Part shown: in pieces, positions 20,810 to 31,200 of the stretch
Layout: the number at the start of each line of letters is the position of its first letter
Numbering within the stretch: the stretch's first letter is position 1
NCBI RefSeq assembly: GCF_000330505.1
Contig: NW_004440180.1
Span: 15,087 to 79,086 of the forward strand
From: Entamoeba invadens IP1
Taxonomy: Eukaryota > Evosea > Mastigamoebida > Endamoebidae
Direction: 5' to 3'
Length of the DNA: 64,000 nt
Position numbers and translations under genes: made by a program
The notes under the pieces: generated by a model
Seen by the model: only the letters and a program-made list of their open reading frames with translations
Databases searched by the model: none
What the model was told of the DNA's origin: nothing

Positions 20810-21036
20810 GAATGATTCTTTAAGAGTTTCATATTAGATAGTTTTTTCTATTTTTTTAAAAAACACTGTGTTTATTAATACTTGTTCTTTGGTTTTTGAA
20901 AATAAACCAACATATCCTCCAAAACCCCGATTATTTTGGGATTTTTCTTTAACAAGGAAACTTTAAACCAAAAATAAAACAGCTTAATTTAGTCTGGTCC
21001 TGGTTTATGATTTGGTTCCTGGTTTTTTTGTATCTG
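20810..21036. repeat. right arm of the 4.1-kb long-TIR element
   Basis: It is the reverse complement of 16933-17142, with about 12 extra bases near 21003-21015 in this copy. Confidence 0.8.
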
Positions 21037-21193
21037 TAGTTGAAAACTGGTGGTTAAAAAATGTTGAATTTGTTCTTGATTTAAATTTTTGATAAAATTG
21101 TTTTTGATTCTAAAAATATAAAACTAAAAGGATTAGGTTTGGATTAAGGACAACGTTGTTTGACTGACTCTAATTACTAATATATAATCATTA

Positions 21194-21673
21194 CATAAAT
21201 AAAATGTTTGAAACAGAAGAAATCAATTATGCTGTACTCTTATAACAATTAAAGAGTCTACATAGCGCCGAGGAGTCATCTTTTATAACCCACATCTTTG
21301 CCCCTGGTATTACCAGGTTTTATCCAAACCAAAGTCAAATAGAGGTCCTGTGCTATTCAAATGGCAAGAATTTGTTTTGAGGATCGAATGGAGAGACAAT
21401 CCGACTCTCTAAGTTCAGAGCTTTTTATTTAAAGCCTTTGGAAACACAGAGTTGGTACTTGCTGGAACGGCGAAGATGCGAGGTGGCAAGGATCGGCTTA
21501 CTCTTCCTAGTATATTGCCTTTAGGGTTTACCATACCCTATCCAGCCACCGGTATAACTTCCGGTGGGAGATCTCGCTTATCAGAGGCATCAATAGCTAC
21601 TTTCGACGACTCACACTTTGTGGTGTCTCCCTTATGTAGGGTTGATCTCCTCATAAATAAACTGTTTGAAACA
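21194..21673. mobile_element. SINE-like retroposon with 22-bp target-site duplication
   Basis: A 436-bp body (21216-21651) is much richer in G and C than its surroundings. It is flanked by direct repeats at 21194-21215 and 21652-21673 that agree at 21 of 22 positions (both start CATAAATAAA and end TGTTTGAAACA). A long target duplication around a short noncoding GC-richer unit is what LINE-mobilised SINEs leave. The 75-codon ORF inside (21452-21679) runs across the right duplication and is not believed. I see no pol III A/B box that I would defend and no clear poly-A tail. Confidence 0.7.
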
Positions 21674-21818
21674 ATATAATAAAAATAAAAAAGGGTTTTG
21701 CAAACATAAAATTATATTAAAAAACACCAAATAGGACACACCTAACCGATTATAATGCAAAAAAAACAAATTAATTGTCATTATTTTAATTTTTAACATT
21801 TTGTTTTATTTTTATATA

Positions 21819-22893
21819 TACCTTTGGGAGTCAATTTTGACAGCCCGAAATAGAACAAAATTTGAAAAAAATATAATTAGCGCAGTTCCGATTAGGACAT
21901 TTTCCCGATTTTGGTTTTAAGTTTTATGTAATTTTTGTTTGTTGAATAACAAAAAGAACGCTCTAGAGCTGCCACGTCATAACATTTTAAGGATAAATTG
22001 CGAGTGAAAAAAAACAGACCAATCAGATTCAATCTAGTCTATAGATAGTAACTATTATCAAAATTATATAATTAAATATATTTTATTATTTTTTTAACAA
22101 GTTGTTTTTTTAATTAATAATTTATCAATCAATTAGAAACGTGTTTTATAGTTATAATGTAAAAGTCATTTTTAATATAACAATTGATCGTGTTGATAAT
22201 CGTTTTATTCAAATATGATATTTAATTTGTGTTATCGTTATAAATTTTGTAATTGATTGTTTATCGTTGATAGCATTGATCAAATGGTAATTTATGTGTG
22301 ATGATATACGTAAAAGTATCATTCAATAATTGATATCGTTTAAAGATATGTAACAATAATTTAATAACTTATGTTAATGATATATTAAATTTAAATTATT
22401 TATAACGTTTTTATTATATTGATACGAGTGTTATTACATTATCATTATGTTTTAAACACGATTTTATACCTATTTGTTCAAGTTATCTTTTGTTTTTAAG
22501 CATCTAGTTTATTTTGTTGTTACATCACTACAAAAATTTGTGGAATAATAACTTAAATTATAATAAATAATAATAAATACAACAATTTTTAATAAAAAAA
22601 ATTATGTAAAACTTAATGTTTTAATGGTTTCAAAGACAGATTTAATAATTTTGATAATAGTTACTATCTATAGACTAGATTGAATCTGATTGGTCTGTTT
22701 TTTTTCACTCGCAATTTATCCTTAAAATGTTATGACGTGGCAGCTCTAGAGCGTTCTTTTTGTTATTCAACAAACAAAAATTACATAAAACTTAAAACCA
22801 AAATCGGGAAAATGTCCTAATCGGAACTGCGCTAATTATATTTTTTTCAAATTTTGTTCTATTTCGGGCTGTCAAAATTGACTCCCAAAGGTA
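21819..22893. mobile_element. foldback element with arms of about 250 bp
   Basis: The arms 21819-22069 and 22650-22893 are inverted and nearly identical. They begin CCTTTGGGAGTCAATTTTGA and include GCGCAGTTCCGATTAGGACA and CTCTAGAGCTGCCACGTCAT. A TA lies outside each end. The roughly 580-bp centre is very AT-rich and has no ORF. Near identity of such long arms implies recent insertion or ongoing conversion, and a transcript across it would fold into long dsRNA. Confidence 0.85.
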
Positions 22894-23399
22894 TACTTCT
22901 ACAACAAAAATCAAAAATAGAAACTTGTTAATAAAATGTATTTTTAGAACACCGAAATGTTAGTTCGTTATTCAACTTCCCAAAAGTGCATGCAGGGTTT
23001 TGCATTTTCTTAAAAACAAAGAAAAAAGCTAAAATATGGAAATTTATCATTTTTTTTGTTCTGGAAGTTTTACTTATTTCTTTGATGGGTTTATGGATTT
23101 TGAACACTTTATGGACCCACTATACAGAGTTTTGAAAAACTGTTTATAAGGTTTTACTGTTTATTTCTACGCTTTTGTTTTAAAAAACAGTCAAAAAATA
23201 AAAAGTGGTAACTTTTCAGTGTGTAAATTTGAAACATCAATAAAATTAAAAAATTACACTAAAATCAAAATAATATTATAATTTACAACATTTTTAGGGT
23301 TCCAACTTATAACTCACACACGCATAAGAAAAAACCAATATCTCAGTGGTCTAAGTATTAAAGATATATAGTCCATTAGAAGAAAAATACAGATAAACT

Positions 23400-24545
23400 C
23401 AAAGAAGTGACTGAGAATATCGAAATTTTTATTCGAATTCTTATCTTTCTTGAGTAATAATTCGCTTGTTTCTTGGGTTTGGTTGCTTTTTAGTTTATCC
23501 CCGCTTTGATCCCTTTCAATTCTATTTCATACTTAGCTTTAATTGTAGTAGTAGCAGCGCTCGCCAATTTGATTTCTATATCTGTGACCGCAACTCTAAG
23601 TCTTTGAGTTTTTTGTTCTTTCCTTTTTAATTTCCTTTTGTAAATCAGCCTTTTGAGTAGTCAATGAGTTTATCGATCCTTCAGCCATTTTTTTTATTCA
23701 CCAAATTCGTTTTGTTCACCATCACTTCTCTAAGTTTATCTGACTATTTCTTCTTCTGAACTTTAGCTTGTTAAGGTAGTTTTTTTCAAGCTCAAGTTTC
23801 TTATTCCATTCAGTCAATTTATCTTGTATATATTATTCGACTGTTTTGAGGTGTTATCGACACGTTCAAATGCCTCCAATTTTGTTTTTAGACATTTCGG
23901 TTTTACATGGTTATTACACTCATCTCGTTTAAAGGATTTAAGTCTTTGTCCTCTTCAATTTTTCTAAACCGGCCTTTTAGTCTCTCATAGTCTTAACCTT
24001 TTATCGTTCTACCATTTGAACGTTCTTCTCAAGTATTACAACTCTGACAGTGATTAAAGCGATATTTCTCATATATCTGTTTAATGAATTGGGTTTTTCA
24101 TGGTCTTTCTTCTCTTGATCAAGTTCAGTTCCAACTATCTTGAGCTTCTCTTGTTATTTCTGTTTCAATATAATTATTTCATCATTGGAAGAGTCAAGTT
24201 GCTTCTATAACATGTCGAATTTTTCATTTAAAACATTGATTATTAAAGTTCGGGTTTGCTCATATTGTTTTTTACAACTTGTCGTTCCAGCGTAAATTTC
24301 TTTGTTAAAAGTAGCCTTTCTTTTAAAGTATTTTTCAATTTGGAATTAATAACTTATTTAGCTTTGGTAATATTATCATCTTTCAATTGAGTAATTGTTT
24401 ATCCTAAACATCGCAAATATCCCCCCAAATCACTTCAACATCGTCGAATGTTGCGGGCGCAGAAGCCAAAGGAACCCCCACAATTGAACAAACGGTAGTC
24501 AACATTCGACAATACTTGGACGCACTTTGGAGAAGTCTCAATATT
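23400..24545 (-). pseudogene. decayed coiled-coil protein gene
   Basis: Reading right to left, the region gives Glu/Lys/Leu/Gln-rich helical sequence in shifting frames. Examples are LKNTLKERLLLTKKFTLERQ, KIVGTELDQEKKDHEK and MAEGSINSLTTQKADLQKEI, followed by VAVTDIEIKLASAATTTIKA. It is less AT-rich than its flanks. Many stops and frame changes break it. The first part, near 24440-24545, has a different, hydrophobic character (SIVGVPLASAPATFDDVEVIW). The family is not identifiable beyond a long coiled coil; a cargo or structural gene carried by the surrounding element is likely. Confidence 0.55.
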
Positions 24546-26293
24546 ATTTCTCTTCTATATTATGGTTTTTAGTTGAATTATAATATAATTATAACACTTT
24601 TTGTCATTACTTTTTTATTATCAAAATAAATAAATAAATTATTTCCTAAAAGATTAAGTATAAGAAATAAAGTATATAAAATAAACCATTATATAATTAC
24701 AAAGTTGTTAATTTAATTAATAAATTTTTTAAATTTAAATACTAATAACACTTAAAAAAACACTTGAAGTTAAAGGTGTATTCAAATATTCATTTAATTT
24801 TTCGGGAATTGACCACTTATTTTTTTATTATTTTAAATATAGTAAAACAAACTATATTATTAAATCATCAAAATGATCTAATAACTTATCAAGTTCTGAG
24901 AAATAAAAAAATAAAAACAAGCTTTTATATTGAAATAATTTGTCATTGATTCACTGCTTCTTATTAAACCTTTGTTGTTCTGTTTTATTTTTCGAAATCA
25001 TTGAAGAGATTTGTTAACACTACTTTTTAAACTCGATGTGTTTTACCAAAATCAGTCGATTAAATTGCAGTTTATGTTAATATTATTTACTGAAAATATC
25101 TACTTTTAAAACCAGATAAACTTGAGTTACAGATCAGTTTTCCACCCATATGTGGATAGCATGTAATAATGCTGTTGAATATTTATAACACGTACTTTGT
25201 TAAATTTTTTTTATTTGTTAAATAAATAATATAGTATCTATTAGTTTTCAAACTAAAAATCAAACTAATAATAAAAAACTCATTAAAAATAAAAAATAAA
25301 TTTGATGGTCAATGAGAAAAATGGGTTTGTTTGGGAGTACTTTTGCCTTTAGTGGATTCACAGAACGATGATGTAAAAAATGGTGTTGCGATGTATTTAT
25401 GATGTCGCTTTCAATATGAACGACGCATTTATCACACAAATTACACTTAGTTTATTTTATAATTCAAGAGAAAAAGAGGATGTAACAAAACACAAATTGT
25501 TTAACTTATTTTCGTACTATTGTGTGTATTCGCGACAAAATCACGAACACTGCGAGAAATATTTTTACGTTATCATGACAAAGTTTGCATTTTTTAAAGC
25601 GACTTTGGATAAGAAAAGATTTAGCCGATGGCGTATATGTGTTAAAAATTGAAGAAAATAACAACAAATCAACGTAGATTTTCAAAGCGACTATTCTCCG
25701 GTTTGTTTTTGAGAAGGGTTGTTTATCTATAATGCTTTTTGATGACCGTTATGTGGTCTTTTTGATATTTAAACTCAAATTGTGAATTGCTTAGTAATGA
25801 GACTTATAATTAGAAAGCAATAAACAATTATGTTAGTTAAATATTTGTTTGTTTATCGGGTTTTTTCGTGTGTATTACAATACACATTTTCCTTCTTTTT
25901 TGAATGAGTGAAATTATATTTCAAAACGTAATTTTTTTTTAAAACATTTTAATCAAGAACATTTTTTCAAAGAAAAAAACTATGTTTTTTAAGTGTTAAT
26001 GGATAAAGCATTTCTTTTTTATAATGAAAATCTTTCAAGAATTTTTTGAGAATCATTTGAATGATAAATTCTTTGTTGATTTTGGATATTTAATAATAAA
26101 AATCGAAAAAGAGTAGAAAAAACGAATTTTTGATAATTTGGAAATATTTCCCAATTAAATCCGACAAATTATACAGAGAATATCGATTAATAAATGAACA
26201 AGGTTTTATATATTATCTCTTGTTTTGTTGTAAAATGTTTGGAACTGAATTTACAAAAAAATAATAAAAACAATTTTTGTTTATTTGTATATA
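24546..26293. other. AT-rich interior of the 4.0-kb element
   Basis: The 90-codon ORF at 25380-25652 has a somewhat less biased composition and a basic C-terminus (KKRFSRWRICVKN), but there is no recognisable domain or promoter. It may be a remnant exon. Nothing else is supported here. Confidence 0.35.
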
Positions 26294-27098
26294 GAGTTGG
26301 TGGAAAAAAGTCTGGCTCGATAAGAATAACTATATTTTATTATAAACAATTATTTATTATTAGTTTCTATTTTTATTACTATTTAATTTCATATAACTAT
26401 CGAGCCAAACAAATAATTCAATTTAAAAATCGAGACGTTTCTATTTGGGAACGAATCCCGAAATTGTACACAATACTAATGTAAGTTACAACCATAATTA
26501 TTTTCATTTGGTTAGACACGTTGACTTCTTATTAAGATTGACTCAATTCACGCATAGATTGAATTATTGGCAAGCATCTTAAATAAACGCTGTGTTTTGT
26601 TAAACAACTCAATGATGTTTGAAAGTTCAAATTAGTTGCAATCAATCCATTGTTTCAAAATGCTGAATTTTAGTTTTTGATTGTTAAATTGTGTTGCATC
26701 GACTATATAAACAATTGAATGATATGTTTTATACTTTTATAATTGCGTTTTATATGTTTGCTAAACCTTTATTTTTAATTCCAAAAACAAACATTGAGTG
26801 GTTGCTATCGACTTTGTATCGTATTGACATAAACATGAAAATAAAATCTCATTTTTCTATTCGAAGTGCTAATTATTTGACCTGAATAAAAAATTTTCGA
26901 ACAAAAATTTGGTTTTAATTTCCATTGTTTGGTTTTGTAAGTATTTTTATTTTTTTATTTTTTGTTTTTTAGGAGTTTTAATTTGTTTTTGAAATAATAC
27001 AAAATGTTTTCAATATTATAGCAACAAATATTATAATTTACTATAATTTGCAAACGAGCCAAACTTTTTTATCGAGCCGGACTTTTTTCCACCAACTC
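26294..27098. mobile_element. Tc1/mariner-type non-autonomous element, nested
   Basis: The TIRs GAGTTGGTGGAAAAAAGTC (left) and its reverse complement at the right (GACTTTTTTCCACCAACTC), followed inward by GGCTCGATAA-like text, are flanked by TA at both ends. Such GGTGG-AAAAAAGT termini are typical of Tc1/mariner transposons. The 805-bp interior is AT-rich with no transposase; the 96-codon ORF starting just outside the left end is a chance ORF. It sits 3 bases inside the right TIR of the 4.0-kb element. Confidence 0.8.
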
Positions 27099-27123
27099 TA
27101 ATAAACTGTTTTTCAAAACTCTG

Positions 27124-28287
27124 TACTGGGATGCCCCGATTTTTTAGACAAATAATTTCTAAATAATTTTTCCTTTGCTTAACCCTCATTTTTTGTTATA
27201 AATATTTACTCGAAAAAAACAAGATAACTAACTTGAATTTTTTAAATTTTACTTGACAAATAAATCTTGCACCAAAAATTTACTTGAAAAATATAAAAAA
27301 CAAACTTGGGATTAAAAATATGATTACCATAACACAAATTTTGCCAAAAACGTAAACACAACTTTATAATTAAATGCCCATGTTTACAGAATCACCAAGT
27401 CGTGTTTCGAATAAAAATGAAAAGTAATAATGAGTAAAACAAGCATTGAGAGAAGATTAATAGGTTAAGATGATTCAATTGAAAAGTTTTTTTTTAATTT
27501 TTGAACTGTTTATTTTATTTAAGACTCTTTTGATTAATAACCTTGATTGTTTAAATGTTTGTTTTATGTTATCGATAACTTTTTTAATTGTTAAAATAAA
27601 CAAAAACTTATTATTAATTTAAGTGTTGTATCATTTGATGCAATAGTGTCCTTCATCACATCATTTGTTTATTGTTATATTATTGTTTATTTTGTGTTTG
27701 TTAGAAATATGTTGTTTTACTCACGTTTAGTTACAAAATAAACCACTGACCAAATAACGAACCTGGAAAATCGGGGAAGATTTACCCAATATTTGGGTGA
27801 TTTCCCAATTTTTTGTTCAATAATTGAAATTGTATTGATTTTTAAGGGTTTTAAACTATGTAACGTTGTTGGTTCAACAAATAGGAAAATAAAAAATAAA
27901 ACAAATAAAAAATAGTAAATAACGGGAAACTAGGACAAAGGGTTTATATAAATTTTGGAAACGGTACAGAGTTTTGGAAAATAGTTTACAATGAATTTAT
28001 TAACATAATCGAATTATTAGCTAAAAACAACAACTTCATATTGATTTACATTTTTTAAAAAACATTTTAATAATTAGCAATAATAATTCTTTTAATTTAC
28101 AATTAAGAAAATAATAAATCGAAATAAATTATTACAAGATAGAATGCATTTTATTCGAATTGGTAAACAACGTTTTGAATACACTTCATTATTTTTAATC
28201 ATTGTAAAAAAATTATACAATTGCTTTCATTGTTTTTATAATAAATCGAAAAATCTTTTTTCCAAAACTGAATTATTATCTTTTGAT
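27124..28287. other. intergenic region upstream of the first transmembrane kinase
   Basis: No gene is seen. A single copy of the CAGAGTTTTGGAAAATAGTT terminus (27967) without a partner lies 300 bases before the kinase gene. The immediate 150 bases before the chosen start are open in frame but read as low-complexity sequence. Confidence 0.5.
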
Positions 28288-31200
28288 ATGTTGTTTTTTG
28301 CCCTTTTATTTATACAATCGTTGAGTTTTGTGATTGGTCCAACGCCGAATGACCTAACACATGAAGAAGCCATAATGAATAAAGTCTCTTCAATTAAAAC
28401 AATTGATTACACACATGTTAATTTAACTGTAACCAAGTCTTGTTGCTCTGACAAAACTTATACATACAAATCATCAACATCAACACCCGTATCAACTGAT
28501 TTTTATTTCGAAAAAGGAGTCGTTCTAGAAAAATTGTTCATTCAAACAAAAAATACACAAGAAAGATTTCACATCAATGACACAAACATGCCAAATGAAC
28601 TTTCTGTTATTTTAGGTTGTGATAGTAGTGAGTGTAGAAAATCTACAAACAATTTGTATCGTCCTGTTGTAGAACCGGTAAATCAAGGAATAGCACTTTA
28701 TTCTTATGGAAATGGGAGATGGTGGGTTTTAAAACACCCCAACGAACTCTTTTTATTTGTAAACGGCACAGAAGCGTCTGACATTTCATTTGATTTTAGC
28801 AATGCCACTTCAGAAATGAAGTACTATGTCGATTTAACTAGATATGCTGCCACTGGCCATTTTAATAAGATTGAAATGTACAACAAAGACTCACTTCCCA
28901 ATTTGAATATATTACCAGTTTGTAGAGTCAGTGTCACGATGGCAAGATATGTCTTGACAACACAGTCGATTATAAATCAAGATTGTACTTGTACTTCTAA
29001 AGACAATAGTGTCAACATCAATTTCCAAACAAAATTCAATTATCCGGACTGTAACTACAACAGCTCTCTTTTTGATCTCAATTTAAATACGACCAACAAT
29101 GTTATACAACGTGAAAAAAAATACGACTTTGGACTTTCAATGTGGAATTCGTTGATTCTATTAGAAAACGTTTTATACATTTTTAACTCAACAAACAATC
29201 AAATATTGACATTAAACGAATTCAAAATGTCGAGTGGATTTTCAGTGTATTTTGATGTGGAAACGGTCATCAAAAGTTTGAAAATAACTTCAAGAGGAAA
29301 TTTTACGTTCAACAAACCATTGAAAATAGTAACTTTTACTATCAATGATAACATAAAGGATCAAATTCTCTTTTTCATTAATTCAACTTATGATAATGAT
29401 ATTCAAACACCACTTACAAATTGTGGAAATCGAGTCATTCACAAAGATTATTTAAACACACTTTGTGACTGTGAATACAACGAAAATGGAACTTTCACTT
29501 TTCAGGGTGAATTTATGGCCGACTGCACAAAAAACCTACGCACAAAATTGAACTTAATAATTGGACAAAACAACTATATAATACAAAACAATGAAAACTG
29601 GGGAAATTTTAGTTGTTCTAATGAAGCGATGATATCTTCTACAAGCAACAATATATATATCAATTCAAATCATTGCCTATTCACTGAAATTGTTTATTTA
29701 GAAGCAAATGTTATATGTAAAATTTTATATGTTTACAATAAGACCAGAATTATAGTTGACAACTTCACTCCAAATAAATATTATTTGTCAATTGGAGATA
29801 TATATTTTGTCGAAGAAATTTTTGGGATAAATCAAAATGGAATCATTCAAATCAGAGGAGGCCAATTGCTTTCATATTATTCGAATCAAAAAATTTCATT
29901 GAATTTTTTTGTAAGTAGAAGTACAACAAAATGCGTTGACTTTGTCTCGTCTTCCACACCACTGAATGATTTTTTATTTGAAGTTACTTCAACAAAAATA
30001 TTATTAGGAAGTAAATTGTATCGTATTTGTTATGGAGGGGATAACTATTTTGATTACACAATTCAATGCAATTTAACAGGAAGTATTTATTCATCATTCC
30101 AAAGTTACCAAGATGAGGTGTTGCATTGTCCTATTAATAACATGAATACAACTGTTATAGTGTCAACCAATGTAGTTGATTTGAATGAGTCGTTTTCTGG
30201 TACTTTTGATCAACAAGAAACGGTAACAAAGTTCAATTTTGAAATTACATCGAATTATAACTTCAACGACTCGACAAAAACCGTTTTATTCGTTCAAAAC
30301 GAATCTGTGGGAGGAAACACTTTGAACATCCAAACGAGTTCGGAAAAGCTGTTGCTTGGGAATAAATACAAATTTGCAAATACAATAAATTCAAATAACT
30401 TTAAAAATGGCAATAAATACCTTTCTATTGAGTACAACTCGTCTAATAAGTGCAATTCGTTATTAATAACTAATTTAAATTCAAAGTGCTTACACTGTGA
30501 TATATCAACTGTTTTAGACAACGGAGAATGTCTTGATTTCAGTAACAAATGTGTCTCTCGACAACGGAATAATACAACCACATATTGTGAAGAGTGTGAA
30601 AGTGGGTTTGAACCTTACAAAGAAAAATGCAATAAATGTCCTGATGACTGTCTTCGATGTTTCAACTCGAATTGTTTGCTTTGCGAAGTAAATTATCAAA
30701 TTAACTCAACGTTTGTATGCTCAGAAGTCGAAAATAAAGATACCACAATATTGTTCTATAATATATCACGTGTTTACAAATGTAAAGAAGGGTATTATAA
30801 TACAAACAGTGATTGTACAAGTGTGCCCACAAAATGTGTATCTTACTCACAAGAAACCAAATGCAAAATTTGCAAATCAAATGAAATTTTGAATGCAGAA
30901 GAGACTTGTTCGACACTAAGTGGAGTTATAACAACAAACAACAAAGTTCCACTAATTTGTAAACCCTCGTATTATTTATTTAACAACACGTGTAAACTGT
31001 GTAATGAGACGTTTGGTGATTTGTGTCAAAAATGCACAATAAACAGTTGTGTATCTTGTGGGTTAACAGGTGTTGTTAATTCTGGTGGATCATGTGAATC
31101 AATTGGTTCCAGTGAGTGTACAGAAAGTAATAACACGTATTGTAGTGGCTGTTCAGACAAATCCGATTTCATCAAAGATGATGTTTGCATTCAAAATATC

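Larger units (their letters stand above)
16933..21036. mobile_element. 4.1-kb long-TIR DNA transposon with nested insertions
   Basis: Two arms of about 210 bp (16933-17142 and 20810-21036) are inverted copies with only scattered mismatches. Both start CAGATACA and carry ACCAGGACCAGACTAAATTAAG-like text and a CCCCAAAATAATCGGGG-like palindrome. A TA dinucleotide flanks each outer end (16931-16932, 21037-21038), fitting a TA-targeting Tc1/mariner-type element. Inside are one spliced small gene, a third partial terminal repeat (about 17826-17875), a pogo MITE (18106-18284) and a hAT-type MITE (18562-20187). No transposase is readable. Confidence 0.75.
23125..27123. mobile_element. 4.0-kb TA-flanked element with 23-bp TIRs, decayed
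   Basis: The left end CAGAGTTTTGAAAAACTGTT (23125 on) and the reverse complement of the right end at 27123 (CAGAGTTTTGAAAAACAGTT) form a 23-bp inverted repeat with one mismatch, each flanked by TA. The length fits a full element. Inside is a decayed coiled-coil gene (minus strand) and a nested mariner-type element next to the right end. A third, diverged copy of the same terminus lies at about 27967. No transposase domain could be read, so the superfamily (TA-targeting) is tentative. Confidence 0.65.

Noticed and set aside
21452..21679. 75-codon protein-coding gene
   Set aside because: It lies in the SINE-like body and runs through the right target duplication; better explained as a noncoding repeat.
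26194..26484. 96-codon ORF
   Set aside because: It starts outside and runs through the terminal repeat of a mariner-type element; low-complexity composition.
28144..28287. 48-codon N-terminal extension of the first kinase
   Set aside because: It would bury the signal peptide; the ATG at 28288 opens a normal leader. Not excluded without transcript data.
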